From Halictus rubicundus (Eukaryota; Arthropoda; Insecta; Hymenoptera; Halictidae): 64,000 bases of DNA. Shown here in pieces: positions 43,203 to 55,410 of the stretch. The notes beneath the pieces were generated by a model that was not told the origin of the DNA, ran no database searches, and saw only the letters and a program-made list of their open reading frames with translations. The position numbers were made by a program, and so were the translations under genes. Each line of letters begins with the position of its first letter. The first letter of the stretch is position 1. Where the stretch lies: the NCBI RefSeq assembly GCF_050948215.1, contig NW_027489066.1, positions 61,071 through 125,070 on the forward strand, given 5' to 3'.

Positions 43203-45153
43203 CACGAAAGGATAGGATTGAGGATAGATGATAGGATAGGGGATTGGATAGGATAGAGGATAGGATAGGAAAGAGGGTAGGATAGGATAGAGGATAGGAT
43301 AGGATAGAGTATAGGATAAGGTAGAGGATAGGATAGGATAGAGGATAGGATAGGATAGAGGATAGGATTGGATAGAGGATAGGATAGAGGATAAGATAGA
43401 GGATAGGATAGAATAGAGGATAGGATAGGATAGAGGATAGGATAGGATAGAGGATAGGATAGGATAGACGATAGGATAGGATAGAGGATAGGATAGGATA
43501 GATGATATAATAGGATTGAGAAAAGGATAGGATAGAGAATAGGATAGGATAGAGGATAGGATAGGAAAGAGGATAGGATAGGATAGAGGATAGGATAGGA
43601 TAGAGGATAGGATAGGATAGAGGATAGGATAGGATAGAGGATAGGATAGGATAGAGGATAGGATAGAGGATAGGATAGAGGATAGGATAGGATAGAGGAT
43701 AGGATAGGATAGAGGATAGGATAGGATAGAGGATAGGATAGGATAGAGGATAGGATAGGATAGAGGATAGGATAGGATAGAGGATAGGATAGGATAGAGG
43801 ATAGGATAGGATAGAGGATAGGATAGGATAGAGGATAGGATAGGATTGAGGAAAGGATAGGATAGAGGATAGGATAGGGTAGAGGATAGGATAGGATAGA
43901 GTATACGATAGAGGATTGCATATGATAGAGGATAGGATAGAGGATACGATAGAGGATTGGATATGATAGAGGATAGGATAGAGGATAGAATAGGATAGAG
44001 GATAGGATAGAGGATAGGATAGAGGATTGGATAAGATAGAGGATAGGATAGAGGATAGGATAGAGGAAAGGATAAGATAGAGGATCGGATAGAGGATAGG
44101 ATAGGATAGAGGATACAATAGGATAGAGGATAGGATAGGATAGAGGATAGGATAGGAAAGAGGATAGGATAGGATAGAGGATAGGATAGGATAGAGGATA
44201 GGATAGAGGATAGGATAGGATAGAGGATAGGATATGATAGAGGATAGGATAGGATAGAGGATCGGATAGGATAGAGGATAGGATTGGATAGAGGATAGGA
44301 TCGAGGATAGGATAGAGGATAGGATAGAGGATAGGATAGAGGATAGGATAGACGATAGGATAGGATGGGATAGAGGATAGGATAGGATAGAGGATAGGAT
44401 AGGATAGAGGAAAGGATAGGATAGAGGATAGGATAGGTAATTGGATAGGATAGAGGATAGGATAAGGTAGAGGATAGTATAGGATAGAGGATAGGATAGG
44501 ATAGAGGATAGGATAGGATAGAGGATAGGATAGGATAGAGGATAGGATAGGATACGATAGAGAATAGGATAGCGGATCGGATAGAGGATAGGATAGGATA
44601 GAGGATCGGATAGAGGATAGGATAGGATAGAGGATAGGATAGGATAGAGGATAGGATAGGATAGAGGATAGAGTAGGATAGAGGATAGGATAGGATAGAG
44701 GATAGGATTGGATAGAGGATCGGATAGAGGATAGGATAGGATAGAGGATAGGATAGGATAGAGGATAGGATAGGGTAGAGGATAGAATAGGATAGAGGAT
44801 AGGATAGGATAGAGGATATAATAGGATTGAGGAAAGGATAGGATAGAGGATAGGATAGGATAGAGGATAGGATAGGATAGAGGATAGGATAGGATAGAGG
44901 ATAGGATAGGATAGAGGATAGGATAGGAAAGAGGGTAGGATAGGATAGAGGATAGGATAGGATAGAGTATAGGATAAGGTAGAGGATAGGATAGGATAGA
45001 GGATAGGATAGGATAGAGGATAGGATTGGATAGAGGATAGGATAGAGGATAAGATAGAGGATAGGATAGAATAGAGGAGAGGATAGGATAGACGATAGGA
45101 TAGACGATAGGATAGGATAGAGGATAGGATAGGATAGAGGATTGGATAGGATA
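43203..45153 (+). repeat. Higher-order unit starting at CACGAAAGG, 1951 bp
   Basis: Runs from CACGAAAGG at 43203 to the same marker at 45154. It begins with CACGAAAGG, GATTGAGG, GATAGATGATAGG and GGGGATTGG. Next comes a 17-mer tract with GTATAGGATAAGG, then GATGATATAATAGG with GATTGAGAAAAGG. The rest matches 41720-43202. No gene or other element lies in it. Confidence 0.75.
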
Positions 45154-48049
45154 CACGAAAGGATAGGATTGAGGATAGATGATAGGATAGGGGATTGGAT
45201 AGGATAGAGGATAGGATAGGAAAGAGGGTAGGATAGGATAGAGGATAGGATAGGATAGAGTATAGGATAAGGTAGAGGATAGGATAGGATAGAGGATAGG
45301 ATAGGATAGAGGATAGGATTGGATAGAGGATAGGATAGAGGATAAGATAGAGGATAGGATAGAATAGAGGATAGGATAGGATAGAGGATAGGATAGGATA
45401 GAGGATAGGATAGGATAGACGATAGGATAGGATAGAGGATAGGATAGGATAGATGATATAATAGGATTGAGAAAAGGATAGGATAGAGAATAGGATAGGA
45501 TAGAGGATAGGATAGGAAAGAGGATAGGATAGGATAGAGGATAGGATAGGATAGAGGATAGGATAGGATAGAGGATAGGATAGGATAGAGGATAGGATAG
45601 GATAGAGGATAGGATAGAGGATAGGATAGAGGATAGGATAGGATAGAGGATAGGATAGGATAGAGGATAGGATAGGATAGAGGATAGGATAGGATAGAGG
45701 ATAGGATAGGATAGAGGATAGGATAGGATAGAGGATAGGATAGGATAGAGGATAGGATAGGATAGAGGATAGGATAGGATAGAGGATAGGATAGGATAGA
45801 GGATAGGATAGGATAGAGGATAGGATAGGATAGAGGATAGGATAGGATAGAGGATAGGATAGGATAGAGGATAGGATAGGTAATTGGATAGGATAGGTAA
45901 TTGGATAGGATAGAGTATAGGATAAGGTAGAGGATAGGATAGGATAGAGGATAGGATAGGATAAAGGATAGGATAGGATAGAGGATAGGATAGGGTAGAG
46001 GATAGGATAGGATAGAGGATATAATAGGATTGAGGGAAGGATAGGATAGAGGATAGGATAGGACAGAGGATAGGATAGGATGGAGGATAGGATAGGATAG
46101 AGGATAGGATAGGATAGAGGATAGGATAGGATAGAGGATAGGATAGGTAATTGGATAGGATAGGTAATTGGATAGGATAGAGTATAGGATAAGGTAGAGG
46201 ATAGGATAGGATAGAGGATAGGATAGGATAAAGGATAGGATAGGATAGAGGATAGGATAGGGTAGAGGATAGGATAGGATAGAGGATATAATAGGATTGA
46301 GGGAAGGATAGGATAGAGGATAGGATAGGACAGAGGATAGGATAGGATGGAGGATAGGATAGGATAAAGGATAGTATAGGATAGAGGATAGGATAGGATA
46401 GAGGATCGGATAGAGGATAGGATACGATAGAGAATCGGATAGAGAATAGGATAGGATAGAGGATAGGATAGGATAGAGGATAGAGTAGGATAGAGGATAG
46501 GATAGGATAGTGGATAGGATTGGATAGAGGATCGGATAGAGGATAGGATAGGATAGAGGATAGTATAGGATAGAGGATATGATAGAATAGAGGATAGGAT
46601 AGCATAAAGGATAGGATAGAATAGAGGATAGGATAGGATAGGATAGTGGATAGGATAGGATAAAGGATAGGATAGGTTACGATAGAGGATAGGATAGATG
46701 ATAGGATAGGATAGAGGATCGGATAGAGGATAGGATGGGATAGAGGATAGGATAGGATACAGAAAACGATAGGATAGAGGATAGGATAGGTAATTGGATA
46801 GGATAGAGGATAGTATAGGATAGAGGATAGGATAGGATAGAGGATAGGATAGGATAAAGGATAGGATAGGATAGAGGATAGGATAGGATAGGATAGAGGA
46901 TAGGATAGGATAGAGGATAGGATAGGATAGAGGATAGGATTGGATAGAGGATAGGATAGAGGATAGGATAGAGGATAGGATAGAGGATAGGATAGAGGAT
47001 AGGATAGAGGATAGGATAGAGGATAGGATAGAGGATAGGATAGAGGATGGGATAGAGGATAGGATAGAGGATAGGATAGGATACAGGATAGGATAGGATA
47101 GAGGACAGGATGGTATAGAGGATAGGATAGGATAGAGGATAGAATAGGATACAGGATAGGATAGGATAGAGGATAGGATAGAGGATAGGATAGAGGATAG
47201 GATAGGGGATTGGATAAGATAGAGGATAGGATAGAGGATAGGATAAGATAGAGGATAGGATAGAGGATAGGATAGAGGATAGGATAGAGGATAGGATAGG
47301 ATAGAGGATAGGATAGGATAGAGGAAAGGATAGGATAGAGGATAGGATAGGTAATTGGATAGGATAGAGGATAGGATAGGATAGAGGATAGGATAGGATA
47401 GAGGATAGGATAGGATAGAGGATAGGATAGGGTAGAGGATAGGATAGGAGAGAGTATACGATAGAGGATTGGATATGATAGAGGATAGGATAGAGGATAC
47501 GATAGAGGATTGGATATGATAGAGGATAGGATAGAGGATAGGATAGAGGATAGGATAGGGGATTGGATAAGATAGAGGATAGGATAGAGGATAGGATAAG
47601 ATAGAGGATAGGATAGAGGATAGGATAGAGGATAGGATAGAGGATAGGATAGGATAGAGGATAGGATAGGATAGAGGAAAGGATAGGATAGAGGATAGGA
47701 TAGGGTAGAGGATAGAATAGGATAGAGGATAGGATAGGATAGAGGATATAATAGGATTGAGGAAAGGATAGGATAGAGGATAGGATAGGATAGAGGATAG
47801 GATAGGATAGAGGATAGGATAGGATAGAGGATAGGATAGGATAGAGGATAGGATAGGATAGAGGATAGGATAGGAAAGAGGGTAGGATAGGATAGAGGAT
47901 AGGATAGGATAGAGGATAGGATTGGATAGAGGATAGGATAGAGGATAAGATAGAGGATAGGACAGAATAGAGGAGAGGATAGGATAGACGATAGGATAGA
48001 CGATAGGATAGGATAGAGGATAGGATAGGATAGAGGATTGGATAGGATA
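45154..48049 (+). repeat. Higher-order unit starting at CACGAAAGG, 2896 bp
   Basis: Opens like the unit at 43203, then continues into a long regular 17-mer tract (about 45600-45870). Two GTAATTGG pairs and two module C copies follow, then module A (GGTTACG at 46675, lacking the GATCTGATAG step), a 12-mer run (about 46945-47080) and module B. It matches the next unit at offset 2896 at its start and 2930 further in. The 34-bp change equals two 17-mers. Confidence 0.8.
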
Positions 48050-51000
48050 CACGAAAGGATAGGATTGAGGATAGATGATAGGATAGGGGATTGGATAGGA
48101 TAGAGGATAGGATAGGAAAGAGGGTAGGATAGGATAGAGGATAGGATAGGATAGAGTATAGGATAAGGTAGAGGATAGGATAGGATAGAGGATAGGATAG
48201 GATAGAGGATAGGATTGGATAGAGGATAGGATAGAGGATAAGATAGAGGATAGGATAGAATAGAGGATAGGATAGGATAGAGGATAGGATAGGATAGAGG
48301 ATAGGATAGGATAGACGATAGGATAGGATAGAGGATAGGATAGGATAGATGATATAATAGGATTGAGAAAAGGATAGGATAGAGAATAGGATAGGATAGA
48401 GGATAGGATAGGAAAGAGGATAGGATAGGATAGAGGATAGGATAGGATAGAGGATAGGATAGGATAGAGGATAGGATAGGATAGAGGATAGGATAGGATA
48501 GAGGATAGGATAGAGGATAGGATAGAGGATAGGATAGGATAGAGGATAGGATAGGATAGAGGATAGGATAGGATAGAGGATAGGATAGGATAGAGGATAG
48601 GATAGGATAGAGGATAGGATAGGATAGAGGATAGGATAGGATAGAGGATAGGATAGGATAGAGGATAGGATAGGATAGAGGATAGGATAGGATAGAGGAT
48701 AGGATAGGATAGAGGATAGGATAGGATAGAGGATAGGATAGGATAGAGGATAGGATAGGATAGAGGATAGGATAGGATAGAGGATAGGATAGGATAGAGG
48801 ATAGGATAGGTAATTGGATAGGATAGGTAATTGGATAGGATAGAGTATAGGATAAGGTAGAGGATAGGATAGGATAGAGGATAGGATAGGATAAAGGATA
48901 GGATAGGATAGAGGATAGGATAGGGTAGAGGATAGGATAGGATAGAGGATATAATAGGATTGAGGGAAGGATAGGATAGAGGATAGGATAGGACAGAGGA
49001 TAGGATAGGATGGAGGATAGGATAGGATAGAGGATAGGATAGGATAGAGGATAGGATAGGATAGAGGATAGGATAGGTAATTGGATAGGATAGGTAATTG
49101 GATAGGATAGAGTATAGGATAAGGTAGAGGATAGGATAGGATAGAGGATAGGATAGGATAAAGGATAGGATAGGATAGAGGATAGGATAGGGTAGAGGAT
49201 AGGATAGGATAGAGGATATAATAGGATTGAGGGAAGGATAGGATAGAGGATAGGATAGGACAGAGGATAGGATAGGATGGAGGATAGGATAGGATAAAGG
49301 ATAGTATAGGATAGAGGATAGGATAGGATAGAGGATCGGATAGAGGATAGGATACGATAGAGAATCGGATAGAGAATAGGATAGGATAGAGGATAGGATA
49401 GGATAGAGGATAGAGTAGGATAGAGGATAGGATAGGATAGTGGATAGGATTGGATAGAGGATCGGATAGAGGATAGGATAGGATAGAGGATAGTATAGGA
49501 TAGAGGATATGATAGAATAGAGGATAGGATAGGATAAAGGATAGGATAGAATAGAGGATAGGATAGGATAGGATAGTGGATAGGATAGGATAAAGGATAG
49601 GATAGGTTACGATAGAGGATAGGATAGATGATAGGATAGGATAGAGGATCTGATAGACGATAGGATAGGATAGAGGATCGGATAGAGGATAGGATGGGAT
49701 AGAGGATAGGATAGGATACAGAAAACGATAGGATAGAGGATAGGATAGGTAATTGGATAGGATAGAGGATAGTATAGGATAGAGGATAGGATAGGATAGA
49801 GGATAGGATAGGATAAAGGATAGGATAGGATAGAGGATAGGATAGGATAGGATAGAGGATAGGATAGGATAGAGGATAGGATAGGATAGAGGATAGGATA
49901 GGATAGAGGATAGGATTGGATAGAGGATAGGATAGAGGATAGGATAGAGGATAGGATAGAGGATAGGATAGAGGATAGGATAGAGGATAGGATAGAGGAT
50001 AGGATAGAGGATAGGATAGAGGATAGGATAGAGGATAGGATAGAGGATGGGATAGAGGATAGGATAGAGGATAGGATAGGATACAGGATAGGATAGGATA
50101 GAGGACAGGATGGTATAGAGGATAGGATAGGATAGAGGATAGAATAGGATACAGGATAGGATAGGATAGAGGATAGGATAGAGGATAGGATAGAGGATAG
50201 GATAGGGGATTGGATAAGATAGAGGATAGGATAGAGGATAGGATAAGATAGAGGATAGGATAGAGGATAGGATAGAGGATAGGATAGAGGATAGGATAGG
50301 ATAGAGGATAGGATAGGATAGAGGAAAGGATAGGATAGAGGATAGGATAGGTAATTGGATAGGATAGAGGATAGGATAAGGTAGAGGATAGTATAGGATA
50401 GAGGATAGGATAGGATAGAGGATAGGATAGGATAGAGGATAGGATAGGATAGAGGATAGGATAGGGTAGAGGATAGAATAGGATAGAGGATAGGATAGGA
50501 TAGAGGATAGGATAGAGGATGGGATAGAGGATAGGATAGAGGATAGGATAGGATACAGGATAGGATAGGATAGAGGACAGGATGGTATAGAGGATAGGAT
50601 AGGATAGAGGATAGAATAGGATACAGGATAGGATAGGATAGAGGATAGGATAGAGGATAGGATAGAGGATAGGATAGGGGATTGGATAAGATAGAGGATA
50701 GGATAGAGGATAGGATAAGATAGAGGATAGGATAGAGGATAGGATAGAGGATAGGATAGAGGATAGGATAGGATAGAGGATAGAATAGGATACAGGATAG
50801 GATAGGATAGAGGATAGGATAGAGGATAGGATAGAGGATAGGATAGGGGATTGGATAAGATAGAGGATAGGATAGAGGATAGGATAAGATAGAGGATAGG
50901 ATAGAGGATAGGATAGAGGATAGGATAGAGGATAGGATAGGATAGAGGATAGGATAGGATAGAGGAAAGGATAGGATAGAGGATAGGATAGGTAATTGGA

Positions 51001-52776
51001 TAGGATAGAGGATAGGATAAGGTAGAGGATAGTATAGGATAGAGGATAGGATAGGATAGAGGATAGGATAGGATAGAGGATAGGATAGGATAGAGGATAG
51101 GATAGGGTAGAGGATAGAATAGGATAGAGGATAGGATAGGATAGAGGATATAATAGGATTGAGGAAAGGATAGGATAGAGGATAGGATAGGATAGAGGAT
51201 AGGATAGGATAGAGGATAGGATAGGATAGAGGATAGGATAGGATAGAGGATAGGATAGGATAGAGGATAGGATAGGAAAGAGGGTAGGATAGGATAGAGG
51301 ATAGGATAGGATAGAGTATAGGATAAGGTAGAGGATAGGATAGGATAGAGGATAGGATAGGATAGAGGATAGGATTGGATAGAGGATAGGATAGAGGATA
51401 AGATAGAGGATAGGATAGAATAGAGGATAGGATAGGATAGGATAGAGGATAGGATAGGATAGACGATAGGATAGGATAGAGGATAGGATAGGATAGATGA
51501 TATAATAGGATTGAGAAAAGGATAGGATAGAGAATAGGATAGGATAGAGGATAGGATAGGATAGAGGATAGGATAGGATAGAGGATAGGATAGGAAAGAG
51601 GGTAGGATAGGATAGAGGATAGGATAGGATAGAGTATAGGATAAGGTAGAGGATAGGATAGGATAGAGGATAGGATAGGATAGAGGATAGGATTGGATAG
51701 AGGATAGGATACAGGATAAGATAGAGGATAGGATAGAATAGAGGATAGGATAGGATAGAGGGTAGGATAGGATAGAGGATAGGATAGGATAGACGATAGG
51801 ATAGGATAGAGGATAGGATAGGATAGATGATATAATAGGATTGAGAAAAGGATAGGATAGAGAATAGGATAGGATAGAGGATAGGATAGGAAAGAGGATA
51901 GGATAGGATAGAGGATAGGATAGGATAGAGGATAGGATAGGATAGAGGATAGGATAGGATAGAGGATAGGATAGGATAGAGGATAGGATAGAGGATAGGA
52001 TAGAGGATAGGATAGGATAGAGGATAGGATAGGATAGAGGATAGGATAGGATAGAGGATAGGATAGGATAGAGGATAGGATAGGATAGAGGATAGGATAG
52101 GATAGAGGATAGGATAGGATAGAGGATAGGATAGGATAGAGGATAGGATAGGATAGAGGATAGGATAGGTAATTGGATAGGATAGGTAATTGGATAGGAT
52201 AGAGTATAGGATAAGGTAGAGGATAGGATAGGATAGAGGATAGGATAGGATAAAGGATAGGATAGGATAGAGGATAGGATAGGGTAGAGGATAGGATAGG
52301 ATAGAGGATATAATAGGATTGAGGGAAGGATAGGATAGAGGATAGGATAGGACAGAGGATAGGATAGGATGGAGGATAGGATAGGATAGAGGATAGGATA
52401 GGATAGAGGATAGGATAGGATAGAGGATAGGATAGGTAATTGGATAGGATAGGTAATTGGATAGGATAGAGTATAGGATAAGGTAGAGGATAGGATAGGA
52501 TAGAGGATAGGATAGGATAAAGGATAGGATAGGATAGAGGATAGGATAGGGTAGAGGATAGGATAGGATAGAGGATATAATAGGATTGAGGGAAGGATAG
52601 GATAGAGGATAGGATAGGACAGAGGATAGGATAGGATGGAGGATAGGATAGGATAAAGGATAGTATAGGATAGAGGATAGGATAGGATAGAGGATCGGAT
52701 AGAGGATAGGATACGATAGAGAATCGGATAGAGAATAGGATAGGATAGAGGATAGGATAGGATACAGGATAGGATA
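48050..52776 (+). repeat. Higher-order unit starting at CACGAAAGG, extended, ending at the fold-back
   Basis: Matches 45154 onward at offset 2930 (paired GTAATTGG at 45881 and 48811; GGTTACG at 46675 and 49605). It then repeats its own parts: module B with GGGGATTGGATAAG near 50180, 50680 and 50845, the GATGATATAATAGG block near 51500 and 51825, and paired GTAATTGG again near 52170 and 52437. It stops abruptly before module A and joins a module B at 52777-52803. Next to 49405-50083, about 680 bp are missing at that join. Confidence 0.75.
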
Positions 52777-52803
52777 GGTCTATCCTGTCCTCTAGGACAG
52801 GAT
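52777..52803. other. Fold-back junction with locally inverted satellite sequence
   Basis: Elsewhere module B reads GGATAGGATAGAGGACAGGATGG. Here the ATAGA before GGACAGGATGG is replaced by a 16-base stretch (52779-52794) that is the reverse complement of TAGAGGACAGGATAGA. This makes perfect 10-bp inverted arms, ATCCTGTCCT (52782-52791) and AGGACAGGAT (52794-52803), around a 2-base centre CT. It is the only place in the window where a run of the C-rich strand appears on the + strand. It coincides with the loss of about 680 bp of the expected repeat. It could be a template-switch or break-repair scar, or a sequencing or assembly chimera. Confidence 0.9.
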
Positions 52804-54885
52804 GGTATAGAGGATAGGATAGGATAGAGGATAGAATAGGATACAGGATAGGATAGGATAGAGGATAGGATAGAGGATAGGATAGAGGATAGGATAGGGG
52901 ATTGGATAAGATAGAGGATAGGATAGAGGATAGGATAAGATAGAGGATAGGATAGAGGATAGGATAGAGGATAGGATAGAGGATAGGATAGGATAGAGGA
53001 TAGGATAGGATAGAGGAAAGGATAGGATAGAGGATAGGATAGGTAATTGGATAGGATAGAGGATAGGATAAGGTAGAGGATAGTATAGGATAGAGGATAG
53101 GATAGGATAGAGGATAGGATAGGATAGAGGATAGGATAGGATACGATAGAGAATAGGATAGAGGATCGGATAGAGGATAGGATAGGATAGAGGATCGGAT
53201 AGAGGATAGGATAGGATAGAGGATAGGATAGGATAGAGGATAGGATAGGATAGAGGATAGGATAGGATAGAGGATAGAGTAGGATAGAGGATAGGATAGG
53301 ATAGAGGATAGGATTGGATAGAGGATCGGATAGAGGATAGGATAGGATAGAGGATAGGATAGGATAGAGGATAGTATAGGATAGAGGATTGGATAGAATA
53401 GAGGATAGGATAGGATAGAGGATAGGATAGGATAGAGGATAGGATAGGGTAGAGGATAGAATAGGATAGAGGATAGGATAGGATAGAGGATATAATAGGA
53501 TTGAGGAAAGGATAGGATAGAGAATAGGATAGGATAGAGGATAGGATAGGATAGAGGATAGGATAGGATAGAGGATAGGATAGGATAGAGGATAGGATAG
53601 GATAGAGGATAGGATAGGAAAGAGGGTAGGATAGGATAGAGGATAGGATAGGATAGAGTATAGGGTAAGGTAGAGGATAGGATAGGATAGAGGATAGGAT
53701 AGGATAGAGGATAGGATTGGATAGAGGATAGGATAGAGGATAAGATAGAGGATAGGATAGAATAGAGGATAGGATAGGATAGAGGATAGGATAGGATAGA
53801 GGATAGGATAGGATAGACGATAGGATAGGATAGAGGATAGGATAGGATAGATGATATAATAGGATTGAGAAAAGGATAGGATAGAGAATAGGATAGGATA
53901 GAGGATAGGATAGGAAAGAGGATAGGATAGGATAGAGGAAAGGATAGGATAGAGGATAGGATAGGTTAGAGGATAGGATAGGATAGAGGATAGGATAGGA
54001 TAGAGGATAGGATAGAGGATAGGATAGAGGATAGGATAGGATAGAGGATAGGATAGGATAGAGGATAGGATAGGATAGAGGATAGGATAGGATAGAGGAT
54101 AGGATAGGATAGAGGATAGGATAGGATAGAGGATAGGATAGGATAGAGGATAGGATAGGATAGAGGATAGGATAGGATAGAGGATAGGATAGGTAATTGG
54201 ATAGGATAGGTAATTGGATAGGATAGAGTATAGGATAAGGTAGAGGATAGGATAGGATAGAGGATAGGATAGGATAAAGGATAGGATAGGATAGAGGATA
54301 GGATAGGGTAGAGGATAGGATAGGATAGAGGATAGGATAGGATAGAGGATAGGATAGGTAATTGGATAGGATAGGTAATTGGATAGGATAGAGTATAGGA
54401 TAAGGTAGAGGATAGGATAGGATAGAGGATAGGATAGGATAAAGGATAGGATAGGATAGAGGATAGGATAGGGTAGAGGATAGGATAGGATAGAGGATAT
54501 AATAGGATTGAGGGAAGGATAGGATAGAGGATAGGATAGGACAGAGGATAGGATAGGATGGAGGATAGGATAGGATAAAGGATAGTATAGGATAGAGGAT
54601 AGGATAGGATAGAGGATCGGATAGAGGATAGGATACGATAGAGAATCGGATAGAGAATAGGATAGGATAGAGGATAGGATAGGATAGAGGATAGAGTAGG
54701 ATAGAGGATAGGATAGGATAGTGGATAGGATTGGATAGAGGATCGGATAGAGGATAGGATAGGATAGAGGATAGTATAGGATAGAGGATATGATAGAATA
54801 GAGGATAGGATAGGATAAAGGATAGGATAGAATAGAGGATAGGATAGGATAGGATAGTGGATAGGATAGGATAAAGGATAGGATA

Positions 54886-55065
54886 GGTTACGATAGAGGA
54901 TAGGATAGATGATAGGATAGGATAGAGGATCTGATAGACGATAGGATAGGATAGAGGATCGGATAGAGGATAGGATGGGATAGAGGATAGGATAGGATAC
55001 AGAAAACGATAGGATAGAGGATAGGATAGGTAATTGGATAGGATAGAGGATAGTATAGGATAGAG
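54886..55065 (+). repeat. Module A, best-preserved example
   Basis: Ordered variant haplotype: GGTTACG (54886), GATAGATGATAGG, GATCTGATAGACG (54928), GATCGG (54957), GATGGG (54974), ACAGAAAACG (54999), GTAATTGG (near 55029) and AGTATAGG. The same order recurs more than twenty times, for example at 612, 5301, 9675, 18848, 22079, 30438, 38763, 49605, 56843 and 63886. The GGTTACG variant makes a TAA stop in one minus-strand frame, so it ends several of the long spurious frames. Confidence 0.85.
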
Positions 55066-55188
55066 GATAGGATAGGATAGAGGATAGGATAGGATAAAGG
55101 ATAGGATAGGATAGAGGATAGGATAGGATAGGATAGAGGATAGGATAGGATAGAGGATAGGATAGGATAGAGGATAGGATTGGATAGA

Positions 55189-55320
55189 GGATAGGATAGA
55201 GGATAGGATAGAGGATAGGATAGAGGATAGGATAGAGGATAGGATAGAGGATAGGATAGAGGATAGGATAGAGGATAGGATAGAGGATAGGATAGAGGAT
55301 AGGATAGAGGATAGGATAGA
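55189..55320 (+). repeat. Pure run of eleven 12-mers, GGATAGGATAGA
   Basis: Eleven exact copies in a row, 132 bp, preceded by GGATTGGATAGA and followed by module B. Similar runs follow nearly every module A, for example near 3440, 9000, 49920, 57135 and 60275, and they differ in length between higher-order copies. These runs are where unit-number slippage is most visible. On the + strand a 12-mer run leaves one frame open (Asp-Arg-Ile-Glu repeats). On the minus strand all three frames are open. Confidence 0.95.
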
Positions 55321-55410
55321 GGATAGGATAGGATACAGGATAGGATAGGATAGAGGACAGGATGGTATAGAGGATAGGATAGGATAGAGGATAGAATAGG
55401 ATACAGGATA
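55321..55410 (+). repeat. Module B, example
   Basis: GATACAGG (55332), then GGACAGGATGGTATAG (from 55355), then GAATAGGATACAGG. This module closes the 12-mer run after most module A copies throughout the window. The GGACAGGATGG part is the site involved in the fold-back at 52777-52803. Confidence 0.85.

Noticed and set aside
30440..48052. Minus-strand open frame of 5870 codons, and similar frames of 138-4195 codons across the window
   Set aside because: They follow from a repeat that cannot make stops on that strand. All three frames are open together, composition is limited to Ile, Leu, Ser, Tyr and Pro with rare others, the frames overlap one another, and they start and stop at random satellite variants.
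52782..52803. Rho-independent terminator or functional hairpin at the fold-back
   Set aside because: No U tract follows, no gene precedes it, and the arms are explained by inversion of the adjoining satellite module.
53488..53510. GATATAATAGG (module C) as a promoter -10 or TATA element
   Set aside because: It is a one- or two-base variant of the 17-mer that recurs many times with no -35 element, start site context or gene downstream.
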